Source of the DNA: Peptococcaceae bacterium
GTDB taxonomy: Bacteria > Bacillota > DSM-521 > Neomoorellales > Neomoorellaceae
Length of the DNA stretch: 15,205 nt
Direction of reading: 5' to 3'
Assembly (NCBI GenBank): GCA_003509545.1
Contig: DOLC01000108.1
Coordinates: 1 to 15,205, forward strand
The position numbers were made by a program, and so were the translations under genes. This document shows positions 6,334 to 13,341 of this stretch, in pieces; within the stretch, counting starts at the first letter, position 1; each line of letters opens with the position of its first letter. Under the pieces are notes generated by a model. It searched no databases and was not told where the DNA came from. It was given only the letters and a program-made list of their open reading frames with translations.

Positions 6334-6534
6334 TTATTTACCGCCCACTTCTTCCAGGGCTTTTACCACTTCCGGCAAGAGCTCGCGCTTAAAGGCCACG
6401 CCTTTTCGCGAGGGCTTCCATTCCTGCTTCGTGGCATCATAGTAGTACACCCGGATATCGACATACTCGACACCCTTAAAGATACCGACCTGGACCCTCA
6501 GCTGTTCGCTCCCGCTCTTGTTGATGCGTATCAA
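6334..6534 (-). CDS. PC4/p15-like ssDNA-binding protein
   Basis: 66 aa. The pattern (E-x-L-R-V-x-V-G-I-F-K-G-V-E-Y-V-D-I-R-V, then W-K-P-S-R-K-G-V-A-F and a C-terminal helix ELLPEVVKALEEVG) fits the PC4/YdbC fold: a curved beta sheet plus one helix that dimerises and binds single-stranded DNA. The TTG start (6532-6534) is preceded by AAAGGGGG at 7-base spacing. Terminators lie on both sides (6566-6593 upstream, 6275-6298 downstream), so it is a monocistronic unit. Small PC4-like proteins are common next to replication and transfer genes of Firmicute elements; a role there is inferred. It appears intact. Confidence 0.7.
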   Translation of the reverse strand: MIRINKSGSEQLRVQVGIFKGVEYVDIRVYYYDATKQEWKPSRKGVAFKRELLPEVVKALEEVGGK

Positions 6535-6565
6535 GGTTAAACCCCCTTTGCTGTGTTTTTAAAAC

Positions 6566-6593
6566 AAAAAACCGGTGGCAGAGGTGCCACCGG
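6566..6593 (-). terminator. strong rho-independent terminator of the MNT-HEPN operon
   Basis: Perfect 9-bp stem CCGGTGGCA (6572-6580) / TGCCACCGG (6585-6593) with loop GAGG. On the minus strand the stem is followed by TTTTTTGTTTT. It lies 18 bases after the HEPN stop codon and separates the operon from the PC4-like gene. Confidence 0.85.
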
Positions 6594-6610
6594 CCCTAAC
6601 TTATAACTCC

Positions 6611-7018
6611 TCAGTTAGTTGTTTCTCTTAATTTAACAAAATTCCTCACCCGTTTAGCAATATCCAAGGCCTTCTTTGCATCGTCTTGGTTGGGTAGGCC
6701 TTCAGGTAGGCTTCCCACAGGGGCAGTCGGGTACCGGGTCGGAATGTAGTACATATCCAGTATCAGAGCCTCTTCTTTGAGTTCTTCAATTTCGGCGCCT
6801 GCCTGCTGGCATAGACTTAAGAGGCCAGGGAGCTTATGTATCCTAGGTGGGCTTATTCTATGTTTTACGAGGAATGCTTTCAGATACTTCTCGGCGGCCT
6901 GGTGAGAGTGAAAACAGGCCAAATTGTATAGCCCTGCTTTAATAAGTTCTTCAGCAGCCTTTAAATCGTCATCAGCATAGTTAAGCCAGGCCATGTATTC
7001 CTGCTGCCCCGCTGTCAT
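6611..7018 (-). CDS. HEPN-domain toxin of an intact MNT-HEPN pair
   Basis: 135 aa from the ATG at 7016-7018, chosen over a TTG at 7027 because AAAGGGGG lies 9 bases upstream. All-helical HEPN fold: WLNYADDDLKAAEELIKAG (11-29), CFHSHQAAEKYLKAFLVKH (35-53), HKLPGLL (61-67) and YYIPTRYP (90-97). The last motif, with Arg95, is typical of the HEPN subfamily paired with MNT proteins; I do not see the classic Rx4-6H RNase motif in the usual place, so RNase activity is uncertain. The gene overlaps the upstream MNT by 38 bases, the usual coupling of such pairs. Confidence 0.85.
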   Translation of the reverse strand: MTAGQQEYMAWLNYADDDLKAAEELIKAGLYNLACFHSHQAAEKYLKAFLVKHRISPPRIHKLPGLLSLCQQAGAEIEELKEEALILDMYYIPTRYPTAPVGSLPEGLPNQDDAKKALDIAKRVRNFVKLRETTN

Positions 7019-7352
7019 AAAGCACAACCCCCTTTTTGACCACCTCTTCCTTCAAGAACAGATTGCCGTCTTCCATCATCTGCCTGAATTCCTCCGGCGT
7101 ATACACAAGAAAATCTACTCCTACCTGTGGCTTGGTCAGCCTGGCCAGGAACAATAGCCTGTCCATAAATCGCATGTCTGTTTTCATGACTACCACCAGG
7201 TCAAGGTCGCTGTATTCCTTCGCCCTGCCTCCTGCGAGAGAACCGAAAAGAATAATTTTCTCGGGGCGACAGTTTTTAATTATAATGCCACTTATCCGTT
7301 CCAGCTCTTCTTGTAGATATTGGCTACTACCCCCGCCTAAATCTATAGCCAA
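6981..7352 (-). CDS. MNT-domain nucleotidyltransferase antitoxin (partner of HEPN)
   Basis: 123 aa with the full Gly-Ser-x10-Asp-x-Asp signature (Gly37, Ser38, Asp49, Asp51 in LFGSLAGGRAKEYSDLDLVV) and a third acidic residue in VGVDFLVYTPEEF. The TTG start (7350-7352) follows AAAGGAG by 8 bases. It is first in a two-gene operon with the HEPN gene; no strong promoter is obvious in the 90 bases upstream, where a terminator-like hairpin (7401-7426) ends the previous unit. In studied pairs MNT modifies the HEPN protein with AMP to block it; that is inferred here from family and arrangement. Confidence 0.9.
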   Translation of the reverse strand: MAIDLGGGSSQYLQEELERISGIIIKNCRPEKIILFGSLAGGRAKEYSDLDLVVVMKTDMRFMDRLLFLARLTKPQVGVDFLVYTPEEFRQMMEDGNLFLKEEVVKKGVVLYDSGAAGIHGLA

Positions 7353-7400
7353 GGAAATCGCTCCTTTCTCTCCCTATCTCGAAAAGTACTTTTGGAAACA

Positions 7401-7426
7401 GCCGGTAATACTCTCACACTACCGGC
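7401..7426 (-). terminator. terminator-like hairpin after the broken MNT gene
   Basis: GCCGGTA (7401-7407) pairs with TACCGGC (7420-7426) around a 12-base loop. On the minus strand TGTTTCC follows. The core resembles the CCGGTGG stems at 6275 and 6572. Confidence 0.5.
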
Positions 7427-7442
7427 CGGGAGGCAACAATGC

Positions 7443-7764
7443 TTATAAAATGACCTTGCCTTTATCAATTATTTCATCATGCAAGAACTCGCCATTGCAA
7501 GCTTTTAGGTATTGCTCCACCGAATACGGCCTTGGAGAAATATCTAGATCTACCTCCTCGGCTGTCTTCTTCAGAAACACTGCCTCCTCAATACGGTCTT
7601 TGCCCAGGTCCGGACTTAATAATGGCCACATCAATGTCGCTATCCTCTCGAGCTTGGCCTCTAGCATAGGAACCAAAGAGAATGGCCCGGTAAACCCGGA
7701 TATTGTTCTTCCGCAGTAGATTTATATACTCACGTATAGTTATTTCAACTTGCTTGCCAGCCAT
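7443..7764 (-). pseudogene. MNT-domain nucleotidyltransferase, frameshifted
   Basis: ATG at 7762-7764 behind AAAGGGTGG. The first 48 residues carry an intact active site (AILFGSYARGQAREDSDIDV: Gly31, Ser32, Asp43, Asp45). At 7616-7617 one extra base (ATTATTAAG for ATTATTAG) breaks the frame; without it the protein continues IISPDLGKDRIEEAVFLKK, VDLDISPRPYSVEQYL and ends GKVIL at 7443, for 106 aa. It pairs with the HEPN pseudogene immediately upstream, whose stop overlaps this start by 25 bases. As read, the product would be cut just after the catalytic motif. Confidence 0.85.
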
Positions 7765-8041
7765 CCGACCACCCTTTCGGTTTGTTCAACAATCTCCCTC
7801 GTATAATTCTCTGTATATTTTTCAGCCAGTTTTGCTTTATCTTAAGCCTCGAGAAGACCAGTAAGCTTGCCCAATACTACAAGGTCGTGCTTGCGCGGTC
7901 GAACTCTCCCAGATCTCTTGAAATACATCACCTCAAAAAGCTTTTTCTAAGGCTTGTTGACCACAGGAACACAGGCCACAAATAGCGTTTGCCCTCAAGA
8001 TTATATTTGGCCGTGTCCAGGTCTTCATATGCGATTTCCAT
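7740..8041 (-). pseudogene. HEPN-domain toxin with two frameshifts and a nonsense codon
   Basis: Three reading frames must be joined to see it: IAYEDLDTAKYNLEGKRYLW, PVFL; then QQALEKAF; then VMYFKRSGRVRPRKHDLVV, LGKLTGLLEA; then DKAKLAEKYTENYTREIVEQ and GWLASKLK with TAA at 7740-7742. One extra G at 7961-7962, one extra T in the AAAAA run 7935-7939 (plus strand), and a TAA at 7842-7844 (fits CAA-to-TAA) are the lesions. With the two extra bases removed the length is exactly 100 codons. W/EDLDTAK, KALE-type helices and KHDLVVLGKL are typical HEPN blocks. It precedes and overlaps the broken MNT gene, so the pair decayed together. Confidence 0.75.
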
Positions 8042-8267
8042 CCGGGCGTCGGGGATAGAAAAGGATATACAGTATTTTCCATCTCTTCTATGTTTATAGT
8101 ACCATACGGTATTGGGAAAAACAATCTATGCAACCCTGAATCTCTTCCCAAGAGGCGAACCTCTTAATTCGGAGGCCTCTTATTTCTGCGTTATAGGGCC
8201 ACGCCGGCATATAGACCTGGTTAACTGCTTCTTGTAACCCAAGCGCCTCGCATTTTTCTTAAGCCAT
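8042..8267 (-). pseudogene. remnant of an unrecognised gene
   Basis: ATG at 8265-8267 is followed two codons later by TAA (8259-8261, fits CAA-to-TAA). The same frame then gives protein-like sequence EKCEALGLQEAVNQVYMPAW, PYNAEIRGLRIKRFASWEEI, QGCIDCFSQYR. Removing one G at 8102-8103 lets it continue as YYKHRRDGKYCISFSIPDAR and run without a stop into the HEPN frame at 8041. It is therefore either an N-terminal extension of that HEPN protein or an unrelated gene fused to it by deletion. I do not recognise the family. It lies downstream of the metal operon on the same strand. Confidence 0.45.
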
Positions 8268-8355
8268 AATAGGCAATATGCGCACTGTATTCAAGTAAAC
8301 ACCTCGCTCTATTTCGCCTTTTACTGAACTTAGTTTGGTAGAATGAGGAAACGTT

Positions 8356-10461
8356 TTAGGGGCGGGTTCCATACCGTAGGGTCCTGGTGGCGTTAAAAAT
8401 GGCTACCAAAGTCACACCCACATCGGCAAAGACCGCTTCCCAGATCGTCGCCACCCCGAAAGCCCCAAGGACCAGGAAGAAGGCCTTCACCCCCAGGGCC
8501 AGGACCACGTTTTGGCGTACGATCCGGCCCGTGTACCTGGCTATCTCCACCGCGGTGGCCAGCCGGGAGGGTTTATCCTCCATGAGGACCACATCGGCTG
8601 CTTCAATGGCGGCGTCGCTCCCCAATCCCCCCATGGCCACCCCCACGTCAGCCCTGGTAATGACCGGGGCGTCGTTGATTCCATCGCCGACAACGGCTAA
8701 CTTCTGCTTGCGGCGCTCGGCGAGACCCGCTGCCAGTTCCTCCACCTTAGCCACTTTGTCTTCCGGCAGGAGTTCAGCGAAGTAGGCGTCCAGCCCGAGG
8801 CTCTCGGCCACCCGCCGGGCTACCGACTCCTCGTCCCCGGTAAGCATGACCGTCTGCTGGACCCCTAGCTCCTTCAGGCGGGCGATGGCTTCCTTGGCGT
8901 CCGGCTTCAGTTCGTCGGAAATAATGATGTATCCGGCGAAGGTGCCGTCCACGGCCACGTACACGCCGGTGCCCTCGAGGTCGCAGACATCGTGGGCAAT
9001 GCCCTCACGGTGCATCAGGCGGTCGTTTCCCGCCAGCACCCTTTTCCCACCCACCACGGCACTGATGCCGTGGCCGGCGATTTCTTGGTATTCACCCACC
9101 GCGTCCGCCGGAATCTCCCGGCCATAGGCTTCCCGGATGGACCGGGCGATGGGGTGGGTGGAGAAGGCCTCGGCGTGGGCGGCCAGGGACAGAAGTTCCT
9201 CTGCGGAAAAACCGTTGTAGGGCACAACCCGCGTCACCCGGAAAACGCCCCGGGTCAGTGTGCCAGTCTTGTCAAAGACCACCGTGTGGAGACCCGCTAG
9301 GGCGTCCAAAAAGTTCGCCCCCTTGATCAGGATACCCCGGCGGGATGCTCCGCCGATGCCGCCGAAGTAACCCAGGGGAACGGAGATCACCAGGGCGCAG
9401 GGGCAGGAAATGACCAGCAGCACCAGAGCACGGTAGATCCATTCGGAAAATGTGGCTCCGGGGATGACCAGGGGAGGTACCACGGCCACGGCCAGCGCGC
9501 CGAAGACCACCGCCGGAGTATAGTAGCGGGAAAAGGCGGTGATAAACTGTTCCGTAGGGGCCTTCCGGCCGGCGGCGTTTTCCACCAGTTCCAGGATGCG
9601 GGCCACTGAAGACTTGGCGTAGGGCTTCGTCACCCGAACCGTCAAGAGGCCCTGGGTGTTAACCATCCCGGCCAGGACCTTTTCGCCGGCTTCCACCTTG
9701 CGGGGTACGGATTCCCCCGTCAGGGCCGAGGTGTCTACAAAGGAGGTCCCCTCCAGCACCTCGCCGTCCAGGGGTACCCTCTCTCCGGGCTTGACAACGA
9801 TGATTTGACCCACCGCCACTTCCTCCGGCCGGACCTGCTTGGTTTCCCCGTTCAGCTTCAGGTTGGCGTAATCCGGCCTAATATCCAGGAGGGCGGTAAT
9901 GGCGCGGCGAGAACGGTTCACCGCCCGTTCCTGGAAATATTCCCCAACAGCGTAGAAGAGCATCACTGCCGCGGCTTCGGGCAACTGGTGGATGGCGATG
10001 GCGCCGACGGTGGCCACACTCATCAGGAAGTTCTCGTCGAAGACCTGCCCCCGAACCAGGTTCCGGAAGGCGGTCTGGATGACCGGTCCCCCGACCAGGA
10101 GGTAGGCGGCCAGCAACACGGCGTATTCAGCCCAGGCGTAGGGGGTGCGGTGGAGCTGCTGGTTGAAGAGGAAACCCACTCCCCAAAGAAGCCCTGCGGC
10201 CACGATCAGGTAGAGGGCCTTCTTTCCCTCTCCTTCCTCTTCTGCGGCCGCCGGCCTTCGCTCGCCCTGCTCCACGAGCCGCACGCCGGGTTCCACCCGG
10301 CTAATGGCCTCCTGGGCCGCTGCCGCCAGTTCCGGGGGCAGTTCCACGCTCTGGTCGGCAAAGTTCACGGTTACCCCTTCCAATCCCTTGATTTTACGTA
10401 ATTCTTGCTCAATCTTGGCGGCGCAACTGGCGCACTCCAATCCGGCCAGGGTGTAACGCAT
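8356..10461 (-). CDS. cadA: P1B-2-type heavy-metal ATPase (Zn/Cd/Pb efflux), CadA/ZntA
   Basis: 701 aa from the ATG at 10459-10461 (GAGGTGG 8 bases upstream); a GTG four codons earlier lies in the ribosome site. N-terminal metal-binding domain with Cys10-x-x-Cys13 (GLECASC), then membrane pairs, actuator TGES (248-251), CPC (353-355) in the ion-binding helix, phosphorylated Asp397 in DKTGTLT, His436-Pro437, MLTGD (539-543), GDGINDAP (592-599). Lys659 and Asp680 in the last two membrane helices have the spacing of the Lys/Asp pair that marks the Zn/Cd/Pb subgroup. It exports divalent soft metals from the cytosol using ATP. It is the third gene of the cadC-like/permease/cadA operon, 18 bases after the permease. 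No truncation is seen. Confidence 0.95.
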   Translation of the reverse strand: MRYTLAGLECASCAAKIEQELRKIKGLEGVTVNFADQSVELPPELAAAAQEAISRVEPGVRLVEQGERRPAAAEEEGEGKKALYLIVAAGLLWGVGFLFNQQLHRTPYAWAEYAVLLAAYLLVGGPVIQTAFRNLVRGQVFDENFLMSVATVGAIAIHQLPEAAAVMLFYAVGEYFQERAVNRSRRAITALLDIRPDYANLKLNGETKQVRPEEVAVGQIIVVKPGERVPLDGEVLEGTSFVDTSALTGESVPRKVEAGEKVLAGMVNTQGLLTVRVTKPYAKSSVARILELVENAAGRKAPTEQFITAFSRYYTPAVVFGALAVAVVPPLVIPGATFSEWIYRALVLLVISCPCALVISVPLGYFGGIGGASRRGILIKGANFLDALAGLHTVVFDKTGTLTRGVFRVTRVVPYNGFSAEELLSLAAHAEAFSTHPIARSIREAYGREIPADAVGEYQEIAGHGISAVVGGKRVLAGNDRLMHREGIAHDVCDLEGTGVYVAVDGTFAGYIIISDELKPDAKEAIARLKELGVQQTVMLTGDEESVARRVAESLGLDAYFAELLPEDKVAKVEELAAGLAERRKQKLAVVGDGINDAPVITRADVGVAMGGLGSDAAIEAADVVLMEDKPSRLATAVEIARYTGRIVRQNVVLALGVKAFFLVLGAFGVATIWEAVFADVGVTLVAIFNATRTLRYGTRP

Positions 10462-10479
10462 TCGTTGTTCCACCTCACA

Positions 10480-11157
10480 TCATAATAGCAAAGTAATGAC
10501 GCCGAGCATCGTAATGAGGGCCCCCGATATTAGTTCGCCATACTGCTCCAGCCAGGCGAAGCGGAGGGTTTCCAGACCCCGCACCGAAAGCCAGACGATG
10601 CCGACCATGGACAACACGGTCACCACCACCCAGGCCCCGATGGCGGCTAGGGATGAAAAGACTCCCTGCGTGCTTGCCGCCAGAAAAATGGGAATGGCCT
10701 CCCCGCAGGGCCGCACCCCCAGGATGGCGCCCAGGGTGTAATCCGACCCCCGCCCGTTGGTGTGGGAATGTTCTTTTTTCTGGTAATTGTACCTATGACC
10801 AAACCCTTCTGGCAGGTGATCGTACATATGACTGTGCTCATGCCGCTGACCCTTTCCGGCCCAACCCCGCCAGAGGAAGTATAGCCCAAGGCCAACCACC
10901 ACCAGGCCAATCAGCCGCTCCAACCCCCAGGTGATCCTAGCGGCCGCGCTTTCACCGGCCAGGGTAAACACCAGGCCGATAATTACTGTGGAAAAAAGAT
11001 GGGTGATCGCTCCGGCTCCCGCCATCACGACCGTCCTGCCGTGGGACATTTGCCTGGCCCTGGCGGTCAGCACGTAGGGCAGCCAGTGGTCCGGGAGGAG
11101 GGTATGGGCGGCGGCTGCGGCAGCAGCGGTACCTACTAGCACGTATGTTGCTACCAT
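10480..11157 (-). CDS. NicO/RcnA-like metal permease with histidine-rich loop
   Basis: 225 aa, about six membrane spans. The first helix contains AHTLLPDHW (His18, Asp23, His24), the H-x5-D-H type motif of NicO-family Ni/Co transporters and relatives. A central cytosolic or external loop is very His-rich (HEHSHMYDH ... HRYNYQKKEHSHTNG, about 104-130), a typical metal-binding linker. The second half contains GVRPCGEAIPIFLAA, whose R-P-C-G element is shared with the family. ATG at 11155-11157, with AGAGGTAGG overlapping the repressor's stop codon; gap to the repressor 10 bases. Lying between a CadC-type regulator and a CadA ATPase, it probably moves the same metals or delivers/exports nickel, cobalt or zinc; direction and substrate cannot be read from sequence. 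Confidence 0.8.
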   Translation of the reverse strand: MVATYVLVGTAAAAAAAHTLLPDHWLPYVLTARARQMSHGRTVVMAGAGAITHLFSTVIIGLVFTLAGESAAARITWGLERLIGLVVVGLGLYFLWRGWAGKGQRHEHSHMYDHLPEGFGHRYNYQKKEHSHTNGRGSDYTLGAILGVRPCGEAIPIFLAASTQGVFSSLAAIGAWVVVTVLSMVGIVWLSVRGLETLRFAWLEQYGELISGALITMLGVITLLL

Positions 11158-11167
11158 GAAATAGTAC

Positions 11168-11536
11168 CTACCTCTCTTCCGTGAAGTGGGCCTGGGCCTC
11201 GCGAATCAAGTTTAGGATGTGCTCATCGTCCAGGGAATAGTAGACCATCTTGCCCTCCCGGCGGTACTTGACCAGGCGCAAGGCCCTCAACAACCGCAAA
11301 TGGTGGGAAACGGCGGGCAAACTCATATCCAGGAGTGCGGCCAGGTCACACACGCAGAGTTCCTTGTGGGCTAGCAGATAAAGGATTTTGGTCCTGGTTT
11401 CGTCCCCGAGGACCTTAAAAATTTCCGATAAACCGGCTACTTCCAGTACCCTGCCCTTCAGGTGCTCAAGATGGTCGGAAGGGCAGAAGGTATCACAGAG
11501 GTCATTATTAGGGTTGGAAGCACTCCCTTTATCCAA
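11168..11536 (-). CDS. cadC: ArsR/SmtB-family metal repressor, CadC type
   Basis: 122 aa winged-helix repressor. The DNA-recognition helix is SLPAVSHHLRLLR (72-84). Both classical sensor sites are conserved: Cys14/Cys18 (CDTFC) with Cys61/Cys63 (ELCVCDL), the four-Cys alpha-3N site of CadC for Cd/Pb; and Asp104-x-His106...His117-x-x-Glu120, the alpha-5 zinc site. Spacing in both matches plasmid pI258 CadC. TTG start (11534-11536) with AGGGGTGAT 6-7 bases upstream. It is first in the operon with the permease and cadA, so metal binding should release it from its own promoter. Confidence 0.93.
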   Translation of the reverse strand: MDKGSASNPNNDLCDTFCPSDHLEHLKGRVLEVAGLSEIFKVLGDETRTKILYLLAHKELCVCDLAALLDMSLPAVSHHLRLLRALRLVKYRREGKMVYYSLDDEHILNLIREAQAHFTEER

Positions 11537-11551
11537 AGGATAATCACCCCT

Positions 11552-11605
11552 AACGATTAATCCATTGTTTAATTATAGTATATTTATTTGCCCCTCCTAA
11601 GTCAA
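11552..11605 (-). promoter_or_regulatory. promoter and candidate CadC operator of the metal operon
   Basis: On the minus strand, TTGACT (11600-11605) is followed after 17 bases by TACTAT (11575-11580), overlapping a perfect TATAAT (11572-11577). Just downstream, AACAATGGATTAATCGTT (11552-11569) is an imperfect inverted repeat (AACAAT...ATCGTT), placed where an ArsR-family repressor would block transcription. Confidence 0.6.
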
Positions 11606-11631
11606 GCTCAAGGGTTTCTGAGTTACCGATA

Positions 11632-12810
11632 CTACACTTTTATCCAGCCCCTCGCTAGAGCCTCATGTAACAATAATCCCACCACAAAGGCGACCCCCAT
11701 ATTCCACATGGCGAAACCTGCCGTGACCAGAGTAACGTAAAATTCCTGCCGGCCGGCAGCCTCCGGCCTCGCCGTCAGGGCCAGTTCCGCTCCGGCAAAA
11801 AACAAGATCACGCCCAGAATGGCCGGAGGGAACAACTGCAAAAGAATATTTACCCCGCGATTAAAAAAGATGGCGACGGCAATAACCATAAAGCCCATGA
11901 TAACCAGGCTGCCACCCGTCCGGGCGCCAAAACGGACGTGGCCGGCCATCCCTCCCGCACCATGGCACATGGGAACCCCGCCAAAAAGGGGGGCCAGGAG
12001 GTTAATTAAGCCGGTGGAAATGGCAATCTTACCCTCGGTGATAGGCCGCTGGGGAAAGAACTCGTTGTTTTCCGCCACAATAGCAATGACAGCATTACCC
12101 AGGGTCAAGGGGACCTGGGGTAAGGCCAGGAGCAACGCACCCTTGACCATCTCGGACCAGGTCCACCGGGCCAGAGTGAATTGCGGCAGGGAGAAACCTA
12201 TGCCTCTCTTTAAATCCATTAGCAGCATAGGATTGACGGCCAGGCTGGTGCCAACCCCTAAGGCCAGCAACAAAAACATCACCGGAAATTTCCGGTTGCC
12301 TAGCAAGGCAAAGGTCATAATCAACGCTATAGCCGCTAAGAAGTAATTTGTAGCCATGGACCGGATGCCTTCCACCATAAAAGTCAAGCCGAGCCCCAGC
12401 ACGATGCCTTGGACAACCGGCTTTTTGGCCAGAGCGGCTACCCGGTCAATGATGCCCGTAAGGCCCAGGAATAGCCATACCAAACCCGTGAAAAGCCCGG
12501 CGCCCCATACTGCTGCCGGCGTAAACTCGCCGGCCTGGGCTACAGAGCCGATACCGATGGCCTTCATGGGTTGAATAGGTATAGGCGTTTTATAATACAA
12601 ACCGGTAACGATCTTGGCCATACCAAAGGCAAAAAGAAGGCCGGCAGGGTCCATCTTCAGAATGGTTATGTAGGCCAGGACAAAAGGGATAAGGGTACCC
12701 AGGTCACCGAAAGCCCCGGCCCACTCCATTAGATCGTAACGATTACCGGTTAAAAAGGAGGCCACTTCTTTTTTTGTGGGTAAATTTGTTTTACTATCTT
12801 GAAAACCCAT
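11632..12810 (-). CDS. MOT1-family molybdate (or sulfate) transporter
   Basis: 392 aa from the ATG at 12808-12810 (TTGGAGATG upstream; the TTG at 12843 lies within the upstream inverted repeat region and is unlikely). About ten membrane helices. Family signatures: GAFGDLGTLIPFVLAY (32-47) and TPIPIQPMKAIGIG (75-88), both diagnostic of MOT1 relatives of SulP; a second P-L-T-L-G-N-A-V block and FGGVPMCHGAGG follow. Family members take up molybdate at the membrane in plants and bacteria. A ModE-like inverted repeat 21 bases upstream of the start supports molybdate as substrate and molybdate-dependent repression. The gene lies 78 bases after the EamA gene on the same strand and ends 95 bases before the cadC-like start. 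Confidence 0.9.
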   Translation of the reverse strand: MGFQDSKTNLPTKKEVASFLTGNRYDLMEWAGAFGDLGTLIPFVLAYITILKMDPAGLLFAFGMAKIVTGLYYKTPIPIQPMKAIGIGSVAQAGEFTPAAVWGAGLFTGLVWLFLGLTGIIDRVAALAKKPVVQGIVLGLGLTFMVEGIRSMATNYFLAAIALIMTFALLGNRKFPVMFLLLALGVGTSLAVNPMLLMDLKRGIGFSLPQFTLARWTWSEMVKGALLLALPQVPLTLGNAVIAIVAENNEFFPQRPITEGKIAISTGLINLLAPLFGGVPMCHGAGGMAGHVRFGARTGGSLVIMGFMVIAVAIFFNRGVNILLQLFPPAILGVILFFAGAELALTARPEAAGRQEFYVTLVTAGFAMWNMGVAFVVGLLLHEALARGWIKV

Positions 12811-12830
12811 TACTAAACATCTCCAATAAT

Positions 12831-12856
12831 GCGTTATGGTCAAATAAGCATAGCGC
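12831..12856 (-). promoter_or_regulatory. ModE-like inverted repeat upstream of the MOT1 gene
   Basis: GCGTTATG (12831-12838) and CATAGCGC (12849-12856) form a 7-of-8 inverted repeat. Written on the minus strand it is CGCTAT, 12 bases, ATAACG, which resembles the CGTTAT...ATAACG half-sites of ModE molybdate-repressor operators as I remember them. It lies 21 bases before the start codon, a position suited to repression. Confidence 0.6.
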
Positions 12857-12888
12857 TGTTTAAGAAATTCAGCTACCTTTGCCCCTGC

Positions 12889-13311
12889 TTAAAATCTCTG
12901 GATCAGGTAGATACCGGTCACAATCAAAACCGCCCCGATGCCGCGCCCTGGGGAAAGTTTATCACCCAGCAGAGCAATTGCCAAGATGAGGGCCATTAAG
13001 GGGTAAGAAGCCGTTATCGGTACTACCGACGAAACTTTGCCTGCCTGCAGGGCATGAAAATAGGCAAAATGTCCCACCACCGAAGCGGCTAGCCCTTCGC
13101 TCAGAAGGAGTACCCAGGTACGGGGTTCTACCTCTTTGAGGCTCCCCAGCCGGGATGTCGCCAAACCCCACAAAAGCAGCGCGGCGAACACGCCGATAGT
13201 GCGGATGAGGAGCGCTGTGAAGGGATCGCTCTTCACCAACCCCAGTTTAGCAAAGATGGGGCCTAATCCCCAAAAAACCATGGCCAGCAACGCCCAGAAC
13301 AGCCAGTTCAC
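12889..13311 (-). CDS. single-domain EamA/DMT-family membrane transporter
   Basis: 140 aa from the GTG at 13309-13311, chosen because GGGAGGG lies 5-7 bases upstream; the in-frame ATG at 13339-13341 has no ribosome site. One EamA domain with five hydrophobic helices: NWLFWALLAMVFWGLGPIFA, FTALLIRTIGVFAALLLWGL, a third around VVGHFAYFHALQAG, then VVPITASYPLMALILAIALL and GIGAVLIVTGIYLI. The family exports small metabolites; half-length members act as dimers. Substrate unknown. It is upstream of the MOT1 gene on the same strand with a 78-base gap that contains the ModE-like site, so the two may be partly co-transcribed. Confidence 0.85.
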   Translation of the reverse strand: MNWLFWALLAMVFWGLGPIFAKLGLVKSDPFTALLIRTIGVFAALLLWGLATSRLGSLKEVEPRTWVLLLSEGLAASVVGHFAYFHALQAGKVSSVVPITASYPLMALILAIALLGDKLSPGRGIGAVLIVTGIYLIQRF

Positions 13312-13341
13312 CCTTTTCCCTCCCAGTTTAAAGGTAGACAT

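Noticed and set aside
8387..9300. Several long plus-strand open frames antisense to the metal ATPase
   Set aside because: They are shadows of the GC-rich ATPase gene: no ribosome sites, no family-like motifs, and the minus-strand protein carries every P-type ATPase signature.
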